Positions 44,001 through 52,488 of a stretch of 64,000 nucleotides of DNA are shown here, in pieces. The DNA is from an uncultured Alphaproteobacteria bacterium. GTDB lineage: Bacteria; Pseudomonadota; Alphaproteobacteria; RF32; CAG-239. The stretch spans positions 1 to 64,000 of the forward strand of contig CAKQLP010000004.1 of the NCBI GenBank assembly GCA_934254675.1, given 5' to 3'. Within the stretch, counting starts at the first letter, position 1; each line of letters begins with the position of its first letter. The notes beneath the pieces were generated by a model, which saw only the letters and a list, made by a program, of their open reading frames with translations, was not told where the DNA came from and did no database searches. A program made the position numbers and the translations under genes.

Positions 44001-44171
44001 AACTTGCGCACCGGCTCCAGAATAAGTTGTTGATACAACTATTTGCGGTGGAGTAATTTCAGGATATTGCGCAACGGGCAACACAATCAAAGACAATAAT
44101 CCTAAAATGATTAAGACAATGGATAAAACTATGGCAAAACGAGGCCGATTGATAAAAAACTCGGAAAACAT
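41028..44171 (-). CDS. RND multidrug efflux permease (HAE1, AcrB-like)
   Basis: A trimeric inner-membrane proton/drug antiporter, 1047 residues, 12 TM segments with two large periplasmic loops. The N-terminus MFSEFFINRPRFAIVLS is typical. Proton-relay residues are present: the double Asp in AIGLVVDDAIIVVE (TM4) and Lys in GLAAKNAILIVEF (TM10). GSSVFYGMVAATLIGI lies near the end. The adaptor gene lies 3 bases upstream with GGAGATAGC inside the spacer as ribosome binding site. Substrates cannot be predicted. Confidence 0.95.
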   Translation of the reverse strand: MFSEFFINRPRFAIVLSIVLIILGLLSLIVLPVAQYPEITPPQIVVSTTYSGAGAQVLVDTVAVPIENEINGVENMLYMSSSSDDNGSYELTVTFDVGTDADIAQVKVQNRLQQVTSELPDEVNQYGVSVKTQNPNILALLVLRSPNHTYNDLFLSNYAYTNIKNALARVKGVGEVQIFGPQYSMRIWLNLDKLNALGLNSSDIMSAVKNQNIQASVGSIGSAPSVKDNKMVLSLTAKGLLNSVSDFESIVVASAADGAQIYLRDVAKVELGADTYNIKSGYNNAPALIMAINQLPNSNSLQIMDKIREKMAELSAVLPNDMDFQVAYDSTEYVRSSIKSIVDTLVVTFLLVVLVTYIFLQKLKTTVIPLLTIPVSLIATFIVVYLLGFNINILTLFAMILAIGLVVDDAIIVVERVQYLILNEKQDAKTASITAMKQIGSAIIATTFVLLAIFVPVGLMAGITGKIYQQFAVTIATAVAFSAINALTLSPALCAIFLKGDENTKPKGFFAWFDKLLDWSKKHYLSAVVYFSKHLKTTACCILGTIMLIAVGFIYTPTSFLPEEDQGIVFANVQLSDTASINETNKVLGEMNEKILKTDGVKYFISVAGYSMLGGSGENVALGVIGLEPWSERTSKNLSIEAISKNLRQQFSDNKKAVINFFAPPAIPGVGQSNGISLEFVTMNGNTSPQQLYNQLMDYLKSVNESGYFDYAFSTFTAQTPHIYLDVDRKKLEYYKIPVSSLFTTLQNNLGSRYINNITLSGQVNKVILQADYPYRNQLESIGNLYARSQDGSLVRVNSFAKLETENAPKTIYRFNQYTSAAVTAMSKDNISSGTALSKLESLEKMMPKEFDIWWTGLSLQEIETRGLAVILISLAVVFCYLFLVALYESWLLALSVIFSTVFAILGALCGLWLMGQSLSIYAQLGLIMLIGLAAKNAILIVEFTKMYREQGLSILEAAKKGAEERFRAVLMTAFTFILGVFPMIVATGAGASSQIAIGSSVFYGMVAATLIGIIFIPPLFALFESIKEYFTPSKINQEKRNGGQNA

Positions 44172-44174
44172 AAG

Positions 44175-45299
44175 CTATCTCCCTTCTTTGCTGACATTTT
44201 CTGTTTGAACTTTTTTTCCCAGCAAATTTGCTTCAACATTTTGCGCCACCAGCTGTTCATCTGCTTCAAATGTATTTTGCACAATAAAATCATTTTCTTT
44301 TTCCGCTAAAATTTTCACAGGAATTAATGACAACACACCATCTTTGACCGCATAAACATAATTTCCGTCATTTTTTAACAGAACAATATCTTTGGAAATG
44401 ACAACAACATTTTTGTATATATGCTCCAAATAAACTTTCACATAAGCATTTGGCAATAATTTTCGGTCAGGATTTTTGACTTCTGCGTAAATTGTTAAAG
44501 TATTTGTACTTTTTTCCAGAGCGTTTTCCGTGTAGATAATGTTTCCCTCAAAGGGATATAAATTGTCATTTGACAATTGAACTTTAACTTTATCTTCAAA
44601 CAGATTTTCACGTTGTAAAAACTCTTTATCTGTTATTGAAAATACTACTCGAGCCGGATTATATTGAACAATTCTAACTAAAGATTTATTCATTGAAGGA
44701 GAGACAAAATCGCCGACAGAAACATTTATATTACCTAAAACACCATCAAACGGCGCTCGGATTAAAGTATAGTTTAAATTAATTTTAGCTGTTTCATAAG
44801 CTGATTTTGCTTGTTTTAATTGGGCTTCGGCTGTTAAAACGGCGGTTTTAGCATTATCTAATTCAATTTGTGACACCGCTTTATTTCCGGCATTTATCAA
44901 TCTTTGATATTGACTTTCAGCGTTTTTTAAATCAGCCACACCAGAAAAAATGGCAGCCTCAGCTGAAACTAAGGCCGCCTTATATTCATTTTGGCGCAAA
45001 ACGATAATCACATCGCCTTTTTTTACTTTTTGTCCGCTGTCTGCCGGAATTTCTTCAATATATCCGCTTAGATACGGCATCATTTCAACACTGTTGACCG
45101 CCGCAACCCGTCCGATAAAGTTTTGTGAAACAAGAACGTTTTGCGCTTGAAATTCCCTAACTTCAATTTTATTCACGGCCTGTTGTTTTGCGGCTGTATC
45201 CTTAGGTTGCTTTTCTTGTTTATATAAAAAGAATCCTCCCAATAAAATTATCGCGGACAATAAAACTATAAGCCAGTTTTTAAGCGTTTCTTTTTCCAT
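44175..45299 (-). CDS. RND efflux periplasmic adaptor (membrane fusion protein)
   Basis: Links permease and channel. An N-terminal anchor (about 8-27) without a lipobox; a lipoyl-like half PYLSGYIEEIPADSGQKVKKGDVI; a helical hairpin (about 95-165); the second lipoyl half YTLIRAPFDGVLGNINVSVGD; then beta-barrel and membrane-proximal domains (VLLKNDGNYVYAVKDG). 374 residues. GGAGG is 9 bases before the ATG. First gene of the efflux operon. Confidence 0.93.
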   Translation of the reverse strand: MEKETLKNWLIVLLSAIILLGGFFLYKQEKQPKDTAAKQQAVNKIEVREFQAQNVLVSQNFIGRVAAVNSVEMMPYLSGYIEEIPADSGQKVKKGDVIIVLRQNEYKAALVSAEAAIFSGVADLKNAESQYQRLINAGNKAVSQIELDNAKTAVLTAEAQLKQAKSAYETAKINLNYTLIRAPFDGVLGNINVSVGDFVSPSMNKSLVRIVQYNPARVVFSITDKEFLQRENLFEDKVKVQLSNDNLYPFEGNIIYTENALEKSTNTLTIYAEVKNPDRKLLPNAYVKVYLEHIYKNVVVISKDIVLLKNDGNYVYAVKDGVLSLIPVKILAEKENDFIVQNTFEADEQLVAQNVEANLLGKKVQTENVSKEGR

Positions 45300-45335
45300 T
45301 TTGCCAAGCCTCCGTAAAACATAACTGCTTGACTC

Positions 45336-45363
45336 TAGATATGCGGAAAATAACGCTTTTCAA
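45336..45363 (-). promoter_or_regulatory. probable promoter of the RND efflux operon
   Basis: On the minus strand, TTGAAA (45363-45358), 16-base spacer, TATCTA (45341-45336) about 35 bases before the adaptor start codon. No adjacent regulator gene is seen. Confidence 0.4.
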
Positions 45364-45370
45364 GTCATTA

Positions 45371-46246
45371 TTATTGCAAAACACCTATTGCTTTAGAAAT
45401 TTTTCGAATAGAATTAAGTTCTATTTGGCGCACGCGTTCTTTAGATATGTTGTAGGATTGGCTTAAATCTTCCAAAGTCATACAGTCCTCGCTCATCCGA
45501 CGTTTAAACAAAATATCTTTTTCTCGAGGATTCAGAACCGAAATTGCTTGGTTAAATAATTTCCGCCGATAATTCATTGTCTCTTTATAAGCGTAACGCT
45601 CTTCTTGGTTCGGTTTGCCGTCAGAAATAAAATCCATCCATTCAGCCGTATGATCAGAATCGCTGTCTATCGGCGAATTTAGCGAGCCATCATGAGATTT
45701 TAACCTTGTATTCATGTCAGTCACTTCCTGAACACTGACATCCAATGATTTTGCTATATCTTTCAACACTTCCGAAGAAAGTTCCCTGTCATCCATTAAA
45801 TTCAGGCTGTTTTTTATTTTACGCAAATTAAAAAACAACTTTTTCTGTGCAGCTGTTGTTCCCAACTTCACCAAAGACCAAGAGTTCAAAATATATTTTT
45901 GAACAGACGCTTTTATCCACCACAGAGCATAGGTAGAAAAACGGAACCCTTTTCCCGGTTCAAACTTATCAATAGCATATAAAAGGCCAATATTGCCTTC
46001 AGAAATCATTTCACTTACCGGTAAACCATAGCCTTTATAACGGGAAACAACTTTTACCACCAAACGCAAATGAGAGGTAATCAGCTGATAAGCGACCTCT
46101 TTGTTTCCGGTTTCTTTGTACTTCATCGCTAAATTATATTCTTCTTCCTGAGTCAAAATCGGATATCTGCGAATATTTTGCAAATATCTTGCCAAATTAA
46201 TTTCAGGTGAAAAGTCCATGCCGGTAAGCGCTGTTAAATTTTCCAT
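45371..46246 (-). CDS. rpoH: RNA polymerase sigma-32 factor RpoH
   Basis: Heat-shock sigma factor, 291 residues. Region 2 shows SHLRLVVKVVSRYKGYGLPVSEMISEGNIGLLYAIDKFEPGKGFRFSTYALWWIKASVQ (given in pieces: NIGLLYAIDKFEP, FRFSTYALWWIKASVQ), and the RpoH box QKKLFFNLRK confirms the class. Region 4 holds NPREKDILFKRRM and the HTH YNISKERVRQIE. AGGAG precedes the ATG. The leader 46247-46354 is AT-rich and was not resolved into elements. Confidence 0.95.
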   Translation of the reverse strand: MENLTALTGMDFSPEINLARYLQNIRRYPILTQEEEYNLAMKYKETGNKEVAYQLITSHLRLVVKVVSRYKGYGLPVSEMISEGNIGLLYAIDKFEPGKGFRFSTYALWWIKASVQKYILNSWSLVKLGTTAAQKKLFFNLRKIKNSLNLMDDRELSSEVLKDIAKSLDVSVQEVTDMNTRLKSHDGSLNSPIDSDSDHTAEWMDFISDGKPNQEERYAYKETMNYRRKLFNQAISVLNPREKDILFKRRMSEDCMTLEDLSQSYNISKERVRQIELNSIRKISKAIGVLQ

Positions 46247-46354
46247 TTTTCTCTTCTCCTTTTAGTTGTTCAGAAGTATGATATAAATGAAAAATGCAAC
46301 AAACAACCTATACTTTAGTTTTATTTTTTAATAAATTATCAACCAAAGGTTAGT

Positions 46355-47326
46355 TTAATTAGAAAGTTTTTCTATCAATTCGGCCATATCAAAAGGAAGT
46401 TCGGAGTCAAAATGAATATACTTTTTAAGACGAGGGTGAATAAAGCCCAAACTCTTTGCATGCAAGGCTTGTCGAGGAAAATTATTTATATAATTTTTCA
46501 GTTCTTGAGACAAAGGAACAGCTGTTTTATGACTTTTAACATAGACTTTATCACCAATAAGCGCATTGCCCACACTTGTTAAGTGTACTCTAATCTGATG
46601 TGTTCGACCTGTTTCTAAATTACATTGAACTAAAGCTGTGGCATTTTTAAATTTTTTCAGAGTCTTATAATTTGTCACAGCTCTTTTTCCACCATTTTCA
46701 ACTATCGCCATTTTTTTACGATCAAAGGGACTTCTTCCGATATTTCCCTCTATTCTACCTTCCAACGGATTGGGAATGCCGTAAACCACAGCCCAATATG
46801 TCCTCTCAATGCTATGTTCGGCAAATTGATCGCTTAAAAAACGATGAGCATTGTCATTTTTTGCGACAACCAACAGACCGCTTGTTTCTCTATCTATACG
46901 ATGAACAATTCCCGGACGTTTAACACCGCCAATTCCCGATAAACTGTCTTTACAATGAAACAACAACGCATTAACCAATGTTCCACGTGAAACACCCGCC
47001 GCCGGATGCACGGTCATGCCCGCCGGTTTGTTAACCACCAACAAATCCTCATCTTCATAGACAATGTCCAAAGGAATATTTTCGGGAAGAGGCTCCGCTT
47101 CAACCGCAGGCGGAACAATAATTTGATAAATATCGCCTGCGTTGACTTTATGTGAGTTATCCGAAACAACCACATCATCCAGCAAAACATTACCTTCTGA
47201 AATCAACCTTTGTAGCTGCGCTCTGGAAAAATTTGGCATATGTTTTACTAAAAATTTATCTAAACGAGAATTTTTGTCGGACAAATCTGCCTCAGCCGTA
47301 GAAAATATTATTTCTTCTTCATTCAT
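46355..47326 (-). CDS. rluD: 23S rRNA pseudouridine synthase, RluD-type
   Basis: An S4-like N-terminal domain (about 15-80, with SRLDKFLVKHM and LISEGNVLLDD) precedes the RluA-type catalytic domain: PAGMTVHPAAG and GIVHRIDRETSGLLVVAKN with the catalytic Asp, then GRTHQIRVHL near the end. 323 residues. The family and N-terminal S4 domain suggest RluD (U1911/1915/1917), but RluC-like specificity is not excluded. The coding sequence contains a parS-like site at 46979-46994. Confidence 0.92.
   Translation of the reverse strand: MNEEEIIFSTAEADLSDKNSRLDKFLVKHMPNFSRAQLQRLISEGNVLLDDVVVSDNSHKVNAGDIYQIIVPPAVEAEPLPENIPLDIVYEDEDLLVVNKPAGMTVHPAAGVSRGTLVNALLFHCKDSLSGIGGVKRPGIVHRIDRETSGLLVVAKNDNAHRFLSDQFAEHSIERTYWAVVYGIPNPLEGRIEGNIGRSPFDRKKMAIVENGGKRAVTNYKTLKKFKNATALVQCNLETGRTHQIRVHLTSVGNALIGDKVYVKSHKTAVPLSQELKNYINNFPRQALHAKSLGFIHPRLKKYIHFDSELPFDMAELIEKLSN
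46979..46994. promoter_or_regulatory. parS-like centromere site inside rluD
   Basis: TGTTCCACGTGAAACA matches the ParB-binding consensus TGTTTCACGTGAAACA at 15 of 16 positions (C for T at position 5) and keeps the palindromic core. parAB lies about 16 kb to the right. ParS sites are often inside genes near the origin. Confidence 0.7.
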
Positions 47327-47426
47327 TTTTTAGCCTTTGTTAAGTATCTATATTATAAAATGCACCTTAAAGATTCTTACTTTTAAATGCAAGCAAAGAT
47401 TCAAATACTCGCTAAAGGATATTAAA

Positions 47427-48434
47427 ATGGCTGATAAAGAAGATATTTTAGAAGACGATGATTTTGAAAAACTACTGGATAGTTTCATCAACGACACCAA
47501 TTTAGAAGAAACTTCAGATAAAGATGCCGCTACTGAAAGTTATCAAGATTCATCTTTTCACGAAACAACCAAAACGGATGATGACAACAATGATGATGAA
47601 ATGCAAGAAGATGAAATCGACTATGCCTCCGTTCTCAGTCCGGAAGATCAAAAAATAAATTCAGCTGTCACAGATGATTTAGATCAGGAATTAGTTTCTT
47701 CTTTGCAAGACGCTAAAGCCGAAGCGGAGGAAGATAAAAATCAGCCTACCTTAGGAAACGACGAGTCTGAATTAGCTCAAGCTTTTTTAAACTTTTTTAA
47801 TTCCGTCAACAAGCTATCTTCCGCATACTTAAACAAAAATTTTGAATGTCTCTTTGAAATTGACGATTTATATCCAAACTACAAACCAAGCACCGGCAGA
47901 ATTATTTCAGATGATATTGTTAACGGTTGGCTTCTTTTAACTAAAATGTTTCCTAAAGAACTTGGAAACTTTCCTATAAATTCTTCGGATGAAGCATTTT
48001 TAAATTTTGCAGAAAAGTTGGCAAATTCAGATTTGCAATTAGCCGTTATTTCTTATGTTGAAATATTGATAGATATTGAAAGTTGTGAGCTTTCTTATAA
48101 AGATAAATATTTAAAATACCAAGAAAAACATATCAAAAAAATTATGTATGAAGAATATATGGCTCGCAAAGAAAGACAAAAAAAATTTACAGAAGCTCTG
48201 GCAAAAAAGAATTTTCCGGTAGATGCCGACAGACTGATAAGCAATTATTTTCGCGTGGCTCAGAAAGATGTTGACGGCGCATTTAAGGCCTTAACAACAA
48301 ATCCTGCTATTTTTGCACCTATTGATTTTAGCAAAATAAAACCTCGTTGGTTCGGTTTAGTGAAAGTAACCCCTAAAGATGGTATCCGCATTAATCTGGA
48401 AATTGGTAACTTTTTGAAAAGACTCAAAGTTTAA
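47427..48434 (+). CDS. hypothetical acidic protein, 335 aa (VirD4 cluster)
   Basis: No known family recognised. The first about 115 residues are very acidic and low-complexity (DDDFEKLLDSF, TDDDNNDDEMQEDE). The remaining 220 residues are helical with many aromatic and charged residues, including ELAQAFLNFFNSVNKLSSAY. No signal or TM. AAAGGAT before the ATG at 47427 supports this start; the frame opens at 47337 without a good signal. An acidic, unstructured N-terminus would suit a chaperone or adaptor. It is first of the plus-strand cluster running to the VirD4-type ATPase. Confidence 0.6.
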   Translation: MADKEDILEDDDFEKLLDSFINDTNLEETSDKDAATESYQDSSFHETTKTDDDNNDDEMQEDEIDYASVLSPEDQKINSAVTDDLDQELVSSLQDAKAEAEEDKNQPTLGNDESELAQAFLNFFNSVNKLSSAYLNKNFECLFEIDDLYPNYKPSTGRIISDDIVNGWLLLTKMFPKELGNFPINSSDEAFLNFAEKLANSDLQLAVISYVEILIDIESCELSYKDKYLKYQEKHIKKIMYEEYMARKERQKKFTEALAKKNFPVDADRLISNYFRVAQKDVDGAFKALTTNPAIFAPIDFSKIKPRWFGLVKVTPKDGIRINLEIGNFLKRLKV

Positions 48435-48446
48435 TGCAAATAACAA

Positions 48447-48475
48447 TAGACAAAAATCGTTTTTTATGATAAGTT
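48447..48475 (+). promoter_or_regulatory. possible promoter before the 662-aa gene
   Basis: TAGACA (48447-48452), 17-base spacer, TAAGTT (48470-48475), about 31 bases before the start codon at 48506. Weak match, AT-rich surroundings. Confidence 0.3.
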
Positions 48476-48505
48476 TAATTAAAGATTTATAAAAGGAGCA
48501 TTTCC

Positions 48506-50494
48506 ATGGCTGATAATAAAGAACAATCACTGCATTTAAAAGTTGCCGCCAACAAATTTTTTAATGCGCTAAAAAACAACGCTTCTGATCAAGAGCTTGC
48601 CGCTATTCTTAACAGCGAGCCAAATTTGTTAAGTTCAAAAGAATTTATAAAAAAAACATTTCCATCCGCCCCTAAAAATAAAGACAGCGCAGGATTGGTT
48701 TCCATGGACAAAATGATGCAAACCATAAGAAAGGTGAAAAGTTTAGAAGCAAATGGTTTTATCAGTCACGATCAAGTAAAAAATTTTTTAAGCGGAAAGC
48801 ATCCGCAAACAGGAGAAACATTTGCAACTTATACAGCCAAACAAGCGGTTGCCGCTTATGATAAAGCGAATATAGACCGCTCTCCAGAGCCTAATTTTTC
48901 GGAGGATGCCCGCAATAAATTCAGCCAACAGCAGAAAATGTATTCAACTTATCTTCAAGAAATGGAAGAACTCGGTGTTCCTATGGATTTGCCTAATAAA
49001 CAAGGTAAAACTGTTCAAGATATTGCCGGCATGGGCTTATTAAAAGACATTAACCATCAGTCTCCGGCTCTTAGCGGGCAACAGCCTAATCAGGAAAACT
49101 CCGAAGCTTTGCATGTCAACATCAAAGAAAATGAAGAAGATTTAGAAGTCGGTGGTGAAGAAAAAGAAGCTTTGAAAGTTAATCTTGAAAATAAAAAAGC
49201 CCTTAAAGTTGACCTCAAACCCAAGCCCAAAGAAAAAGTACAGGAAGATGAAGAGGAAGCAACTGTTGAAGACGCTCCTGAAGATGATCAATCAAAACCG
49301 GGAGAGTATAAAGGCGATCCGATAAAAGAAAGAGACATTATTGATTATATGTATAATGAATGGTTTATCGCCAGTCTGGACTGGGCCGTAAACGGTACGG
49401 TTAACCACATTGTCAGCTCAGTAGATAATCTCTGCGACAATTTTGCAAAAAAAGCAAAAACAAAACATGCGAAAGATGTCAAAGATAACAAAGATAAATA
49501 TAATAAAAACGGGCATCGAGTTTTAAATGAAATACCGAAAACCATTCATAATAGTTATTCCTCTAATAAAGATGAAGCAAGAAACATGTGGGAGGATATA
49601 AAAAATAATCTAGGTAAAGACCCGCAAGAATGGACATATTTAAATCCTAACGACCCGAAACAGCAAAGATTTATTGAGACCATGAATAGGAAATACAAAG
49701 AAAATCCGAAAGCTTGCCGGCAAAAAGTGACTAACATTTTAGATACAAACGAACAGGTTCAAAATTTTAATAATCGGATTCATATGCTTGCCGCAGATTT
49801 GGCCGCAATAGAGTTGACTGAAGAAAATATGAAACGCGGAAAGGTTAAAAGAACCATTTATGGGGATAAGCCGTTGTCTAAAATGACGGATGAAAAGATT
49901 GAAAAAGATTTAACTAAAAGAACAGCTCAGAAATCGGCAGAATTGGTAGAAGTTATTAATAAACTTTCTCTCTATGCAGAACTCCGTATGGCTAAAGATG
50001 GCATTACTGATCCTAAAATCATTGAACAAAGAAAAACTGAATACATCGCAGCTTGGATAAACGAAACAACTAAGCATGCAACTCTTTGTAAAAATGCTCT
50101 TTCTAATGATTTAGATAATGAGAATTATAAATATGCGAATAATTCCTTATCCAAGGAAACAAAAACAACCCTTAATGAATTGAAAAAACTAATGAAAGTT
50201 GATGAAATCGGTACTTTGGTCATGCAAAATAATTATAAAAAGACTGAATCTTATGATTTACGAGACGCCGCTAAAGAAATGTACACAGAAGCCCCTATTG
50301 AGATTGTGTGTAAACAATATGCGGCCGAAGCTTCTAAAACACAATATTCCTATGAAGACAATCATAAACGCAAAGAAGCTTTTAATCAATGGAAAGACAA
50401 AATCTTAAATAGTTCTAAGTTTGAAGATATAATGCAAAAAGACACTATGTTCAATAATCTTTACAATAATACATTTAAAGGTAATGGCCGATGA
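48506..50494 (+). CDS. hypothetical 662-aa protein with acidic repeat linker (VirD4 cluster)
   Basis: Unrecognised. No signal peptide or TM, so cytosolic. An N-terminal helical part (1-185) is followed by a charged linker (about 195-270) that has three similar short units: EALHVNIKEN, EALKVNLENK and KALKVDLKPK (about residues 200-239). The C-terminal 390 residues are long, charged and helical with few hydrophobic stretches (starts near ERDIIDYMYNEWFIASLDW). The protein is Lys/Glu/Asn-rich. AAAGGAG stands 8 bases before the ATG. Its stop overlaps the next start (ATGA). A substrate (effector) or a recruitment factor for the VirD4-type ATPase is possible; neither is shown. Confidence 0.6.
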   Translation: MADNKEQSLHLKVAANKFFNALKNNASDQELAAILNSEPNLLSSKEFIKKTFPSAPKNKDSAGLVSMDKMMQTIRKVKSLEANGFISHDQVKNFLSGKHPQTGETFATYTAKQAVAAYDKANIDRSPEPNFSEDARNKFSQQQKMYSTYLQEMEELGVPMDLPNKQGKTVQDIAGMGLLKDINHQSPALSGQQPNQENSEALHVNIKENEEDLEVGGEEKEALKVNLENKKALKVDLKPKPKEKVQEDEEEATVEDAPEDDQSKPGEYKGDPIKERDIIDYMYNEWFIASLDWAVNGTVNHIVSSVDNLCDNFAKKAKTKHAKDVKDNKDKYNKNGHRVLNEIPKTIHNSYSSNKDEARNMWEDIKNNLGKDPQEWTYLNPNDPKQQRFIETMNRKYKENPKACRQKVTNILDTNEQVQNFNNRIHMLAADLAAIELTEENMKRGKVKRTIYGDKPLSKMTDEKIEKDLTKRTAQKSAELVEVINKLSLYAELRMAKDGITDPKIIEQRKTEYIAAWINETTKHATLCKNALSNDLDNENYKYANNSLSKETKTTLNELKKLMKVDEIGTLVMQNNYKKTESYDLRDAAKEMYTEAPIEIVCKQYAAEASKTQYSYEDNHKRKEAFNQWKDKILNSSKFEDIMQKDTMFNNLYNNTFKGNGR

Positions 50495-50979
50495 TAAAAA
50501 AATCAATGCATTACCTCTGCGTTTTAATTGCGGGAGCTTGTTGGAGTTCGTTATTGCTTTGGCTTTATCGGTTTATTTTTTTATCTGTTTATCAAATAGA
50601 TATTTTATCTCCATACACTTACGCCATGATTGCAAATTACTGGAATGGCGGCGGTGTTTTGAAGTCCGGTGATATTTTTATGCTTTTGGGCTTTTTTTCA
50701 TATTTTCCCATTGTTTCTTTGGGATGGTATTATTTAGCCAAATATTCTTATTTAAATCTGGTGATGAAGCCTCTGAACTGGCTTGCTAATCGAGGATTAG
50801 ATAAATACAGCGGCGGAATGCCCGAAGTAAATATAAAAAATTTAAAAATTGAAGAGAAAAAAACATTGGAACAATTGGTACAAGAAAGGATAGAATTAGA
50901 AAATAAGAAAAATCCCCTGACAGATTCAGCTGAATTTCGAAAAGAAATTGTAGAAAAGATAGAAAATGAAATCAATTAA
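50491..50979 (+). CDS. two-TM membrane protein, 162 aa (paralogue of the next gene)
   Basis: Two TM segments (about 9-32 and 62-84) with a short loop containing WNGGGVLKSGD, and a charged C-terminal tail with a short coiled-coil (EEKKTLEQLVQERIELENKK). Its first 95 residues line up with the N-terminus of the next protein: IAGACWSS with IVGCLWSI, IDILSP with FDIFWP, then FFSYFPIVSLGWYYL with TFFPMLITGWW. Its start overlaps the stop of the preceding gene by 4 bases, so translation is coupled. I recognise no known family; duplication is supported by sequence. Confidence 0.7.
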   Translation: MIKKSMHYLCVLIAGACWSSLLLWLYRFIFLSVYQIDILSPYTYAMIANYWNGGGVLKSGDIFMLLGFFSYFPIVSLGWYYLAKYSYLNLVMKPLNWLANRGLDKYSGGMPEVNIKNLKIEEKKTLEQLVQERIELENKKNPLTDSAEFRKEIVEKIENEIN

Positions 50980-51032
50980 CACTCTCTTTATAAATTAGAG
51001 TTATAGTAAAAAGAAAAATTGGAGTAAGACAG

Positions 51033-52478
51033 GTGAAGTCTTTAATTGTCTTTGCAAGAATAATCATCGTCGGTTGCCTATGGAGCATCGTCTTCATTGA
51101 GGGTATCCGTGTGATTATGCTCTGTAACTGGCATTTTGATATTTTTTGGCCTGATCATTGGCGACAAGCCTATACTCTATGGAAAGCCGGCTGGGTTATT
51201 CGCGCCCCTAAAGAATGGGCATTTGTCATTATACTTGTCACTTTTTTCCCAATGCTTATCACTGGTTGGTGGACGCTTTGCATGGTCGCTTGGGAAAACA
51301 TTATCTATGACATTATCATGTCTCCGATTTTGTTTTACAGACGTCTCATAAAAGCTCCTATCAATGTGATGAAAACCAACAACAAATATGGTGTTGTTAA
51401 AAAGAAATCTTATAAACAAATCAGACCTGCCGGTGTAGGTGGTATCAGAATGCCTATTTCCGATTATTCGGATAACAGAAACACTGCGTCAGCCACGCAA
51501 ACCTATACTTCACAAACTCACCCTATTGGTGCTGTGACATCCGCACAGCCTAAAGTTCCGGTCAAAAAGCAAGAACTTCCGGCAACCATTGACCATGCTT
51601 TGTTCAAATTTGACGATGATGACGATGATTTTGATTTGGACATTGATTCATTTGAAAAAGCAGATATTTTAAAGAAGAAAGAACCGGCTAAATCCAAACC
51701 AATTTTTGACGACGATGAAGAACAGCCGAATAAACGCAAAAATAAAAAAGAAAATAACTCCAATAAAAAGCAAAATAAACGCTCATTTGATGATGATGAC
51801 GACGCTGATGAAAACGCTAATGAATCAAACAGAAACAATAAACAAAACAATCGCGATGACCGCAAAAATAATAGCCAGCAAAACAAATCTTCTGATCGAA
51901 ACTCCAATGATAAGCGTTCAAGCAGTCGTTTGGACACAGATGATTCTAACCTAGACACAAAAGACAATAACGCCGGACAACGCAGTCCTGTTTATGATAT
52001 TTTGCAACAAAAAGGTTATGATATTATCAGCGGTGTTAATGTAAATAATACAATCATTGACTTTGTAGGCGTTTCCGACACAGAAATTTGCTTGTGTCTG
52101 GTTGATAAAGAAAACGGTGATTGGTTGGCTGATGAAGAGCTTTTTAATGGTGAAGAACCTTTATGGTTTTCAGAAAACAGCCACAGAATATCCCCTGTCC
52201 GCAAACTAGATGTTGCACGAAATGTAATTCGTGATACACTGGCGGAAGAAGATTTTGAATTGGAATTAAAGTCTTATGTTGTGATACAAATGGCAAACAT
52301 CATCAACGCCGATGACATGTTTGAAACATGGAACAATATGGATATTGATGTAACACGCGTTAACCGGGGCGCACCAAAGGAAATTCGATTATTTTCAAAG
52401 ACTCTAAATGAGGCTGATGGAAAATTTGATAAAAAAGAACTGGGACGGTTACGCAAGGTATTAAAAAATATAAAATAG
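51033..52478 (+). CDS. membrane protein with acidic disordered linker and C-terminal domain, 481 aa (VirD4 cluster)
   Basis: Start is GTG, with GGAG 8 bases upstream. Two TM segments (about 6-30, 62-87) resemble those of the preceding gene. A linker from about 110 to 315 is low-complexity, with acidic runs (FKFDDDDDDFDLDIDS, IFDDDEEQ, SFDDDDDADENA) and Asn/Lys/Arg-rich stretches. A globular C-terminal domain (about 318-481) begins SPVYDILQQKGYDIISG and has alternating strands IIDFVGVS and ICLCLVDKENGDW. This strand pattern could suit a nuclease-like or PDDEXK-type fold, which is only a guess. It lies 10 bases from the VirD4-type gene. Confidence 0.65.
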   Translation: MKSLIVFARIIIVGCLWSIVFIEGIRVIMLCNWHFDIFWPDHWRQAYTLWKAGWVIRAPKEWAFVIILVTFFPMLITGWWTLCMVAWENIIYDIIMSPILFYRRLIKAPINVMKTNNKYGVVKKKSYKQIRPAGVGGIRMPISDYSDNRNTASATQTYTSQTHPIGAVTSAQPKVPVKKQELPATIDHALFKFDDDDDDFDLDIDSFEKADILKKKEPAKSKPIFDDDEEQPNKRKNKKENNSNKKQNKRSFDDDDDADENANESNRNNKQNNRDDRKNNSQQNKSSDRNSNDKRSSSRLDTDDSNLDTKDNNAGQRSPVYDILQQKGYDIISGVNVNNTIIDFVGVSDTEICLCLVDKENGDWLADEELFNGEEPLWFSENSHRISPVRKLDVARNVIRDTLAEEDFELELKSYVVIQMANIINADDMFETWNNMDIDVTRVNRGAPKEIRLFSKTLNEADGKFDKKELGRLRKVLKNIK

Positions 52479-52488
52479 AGGATAAACA

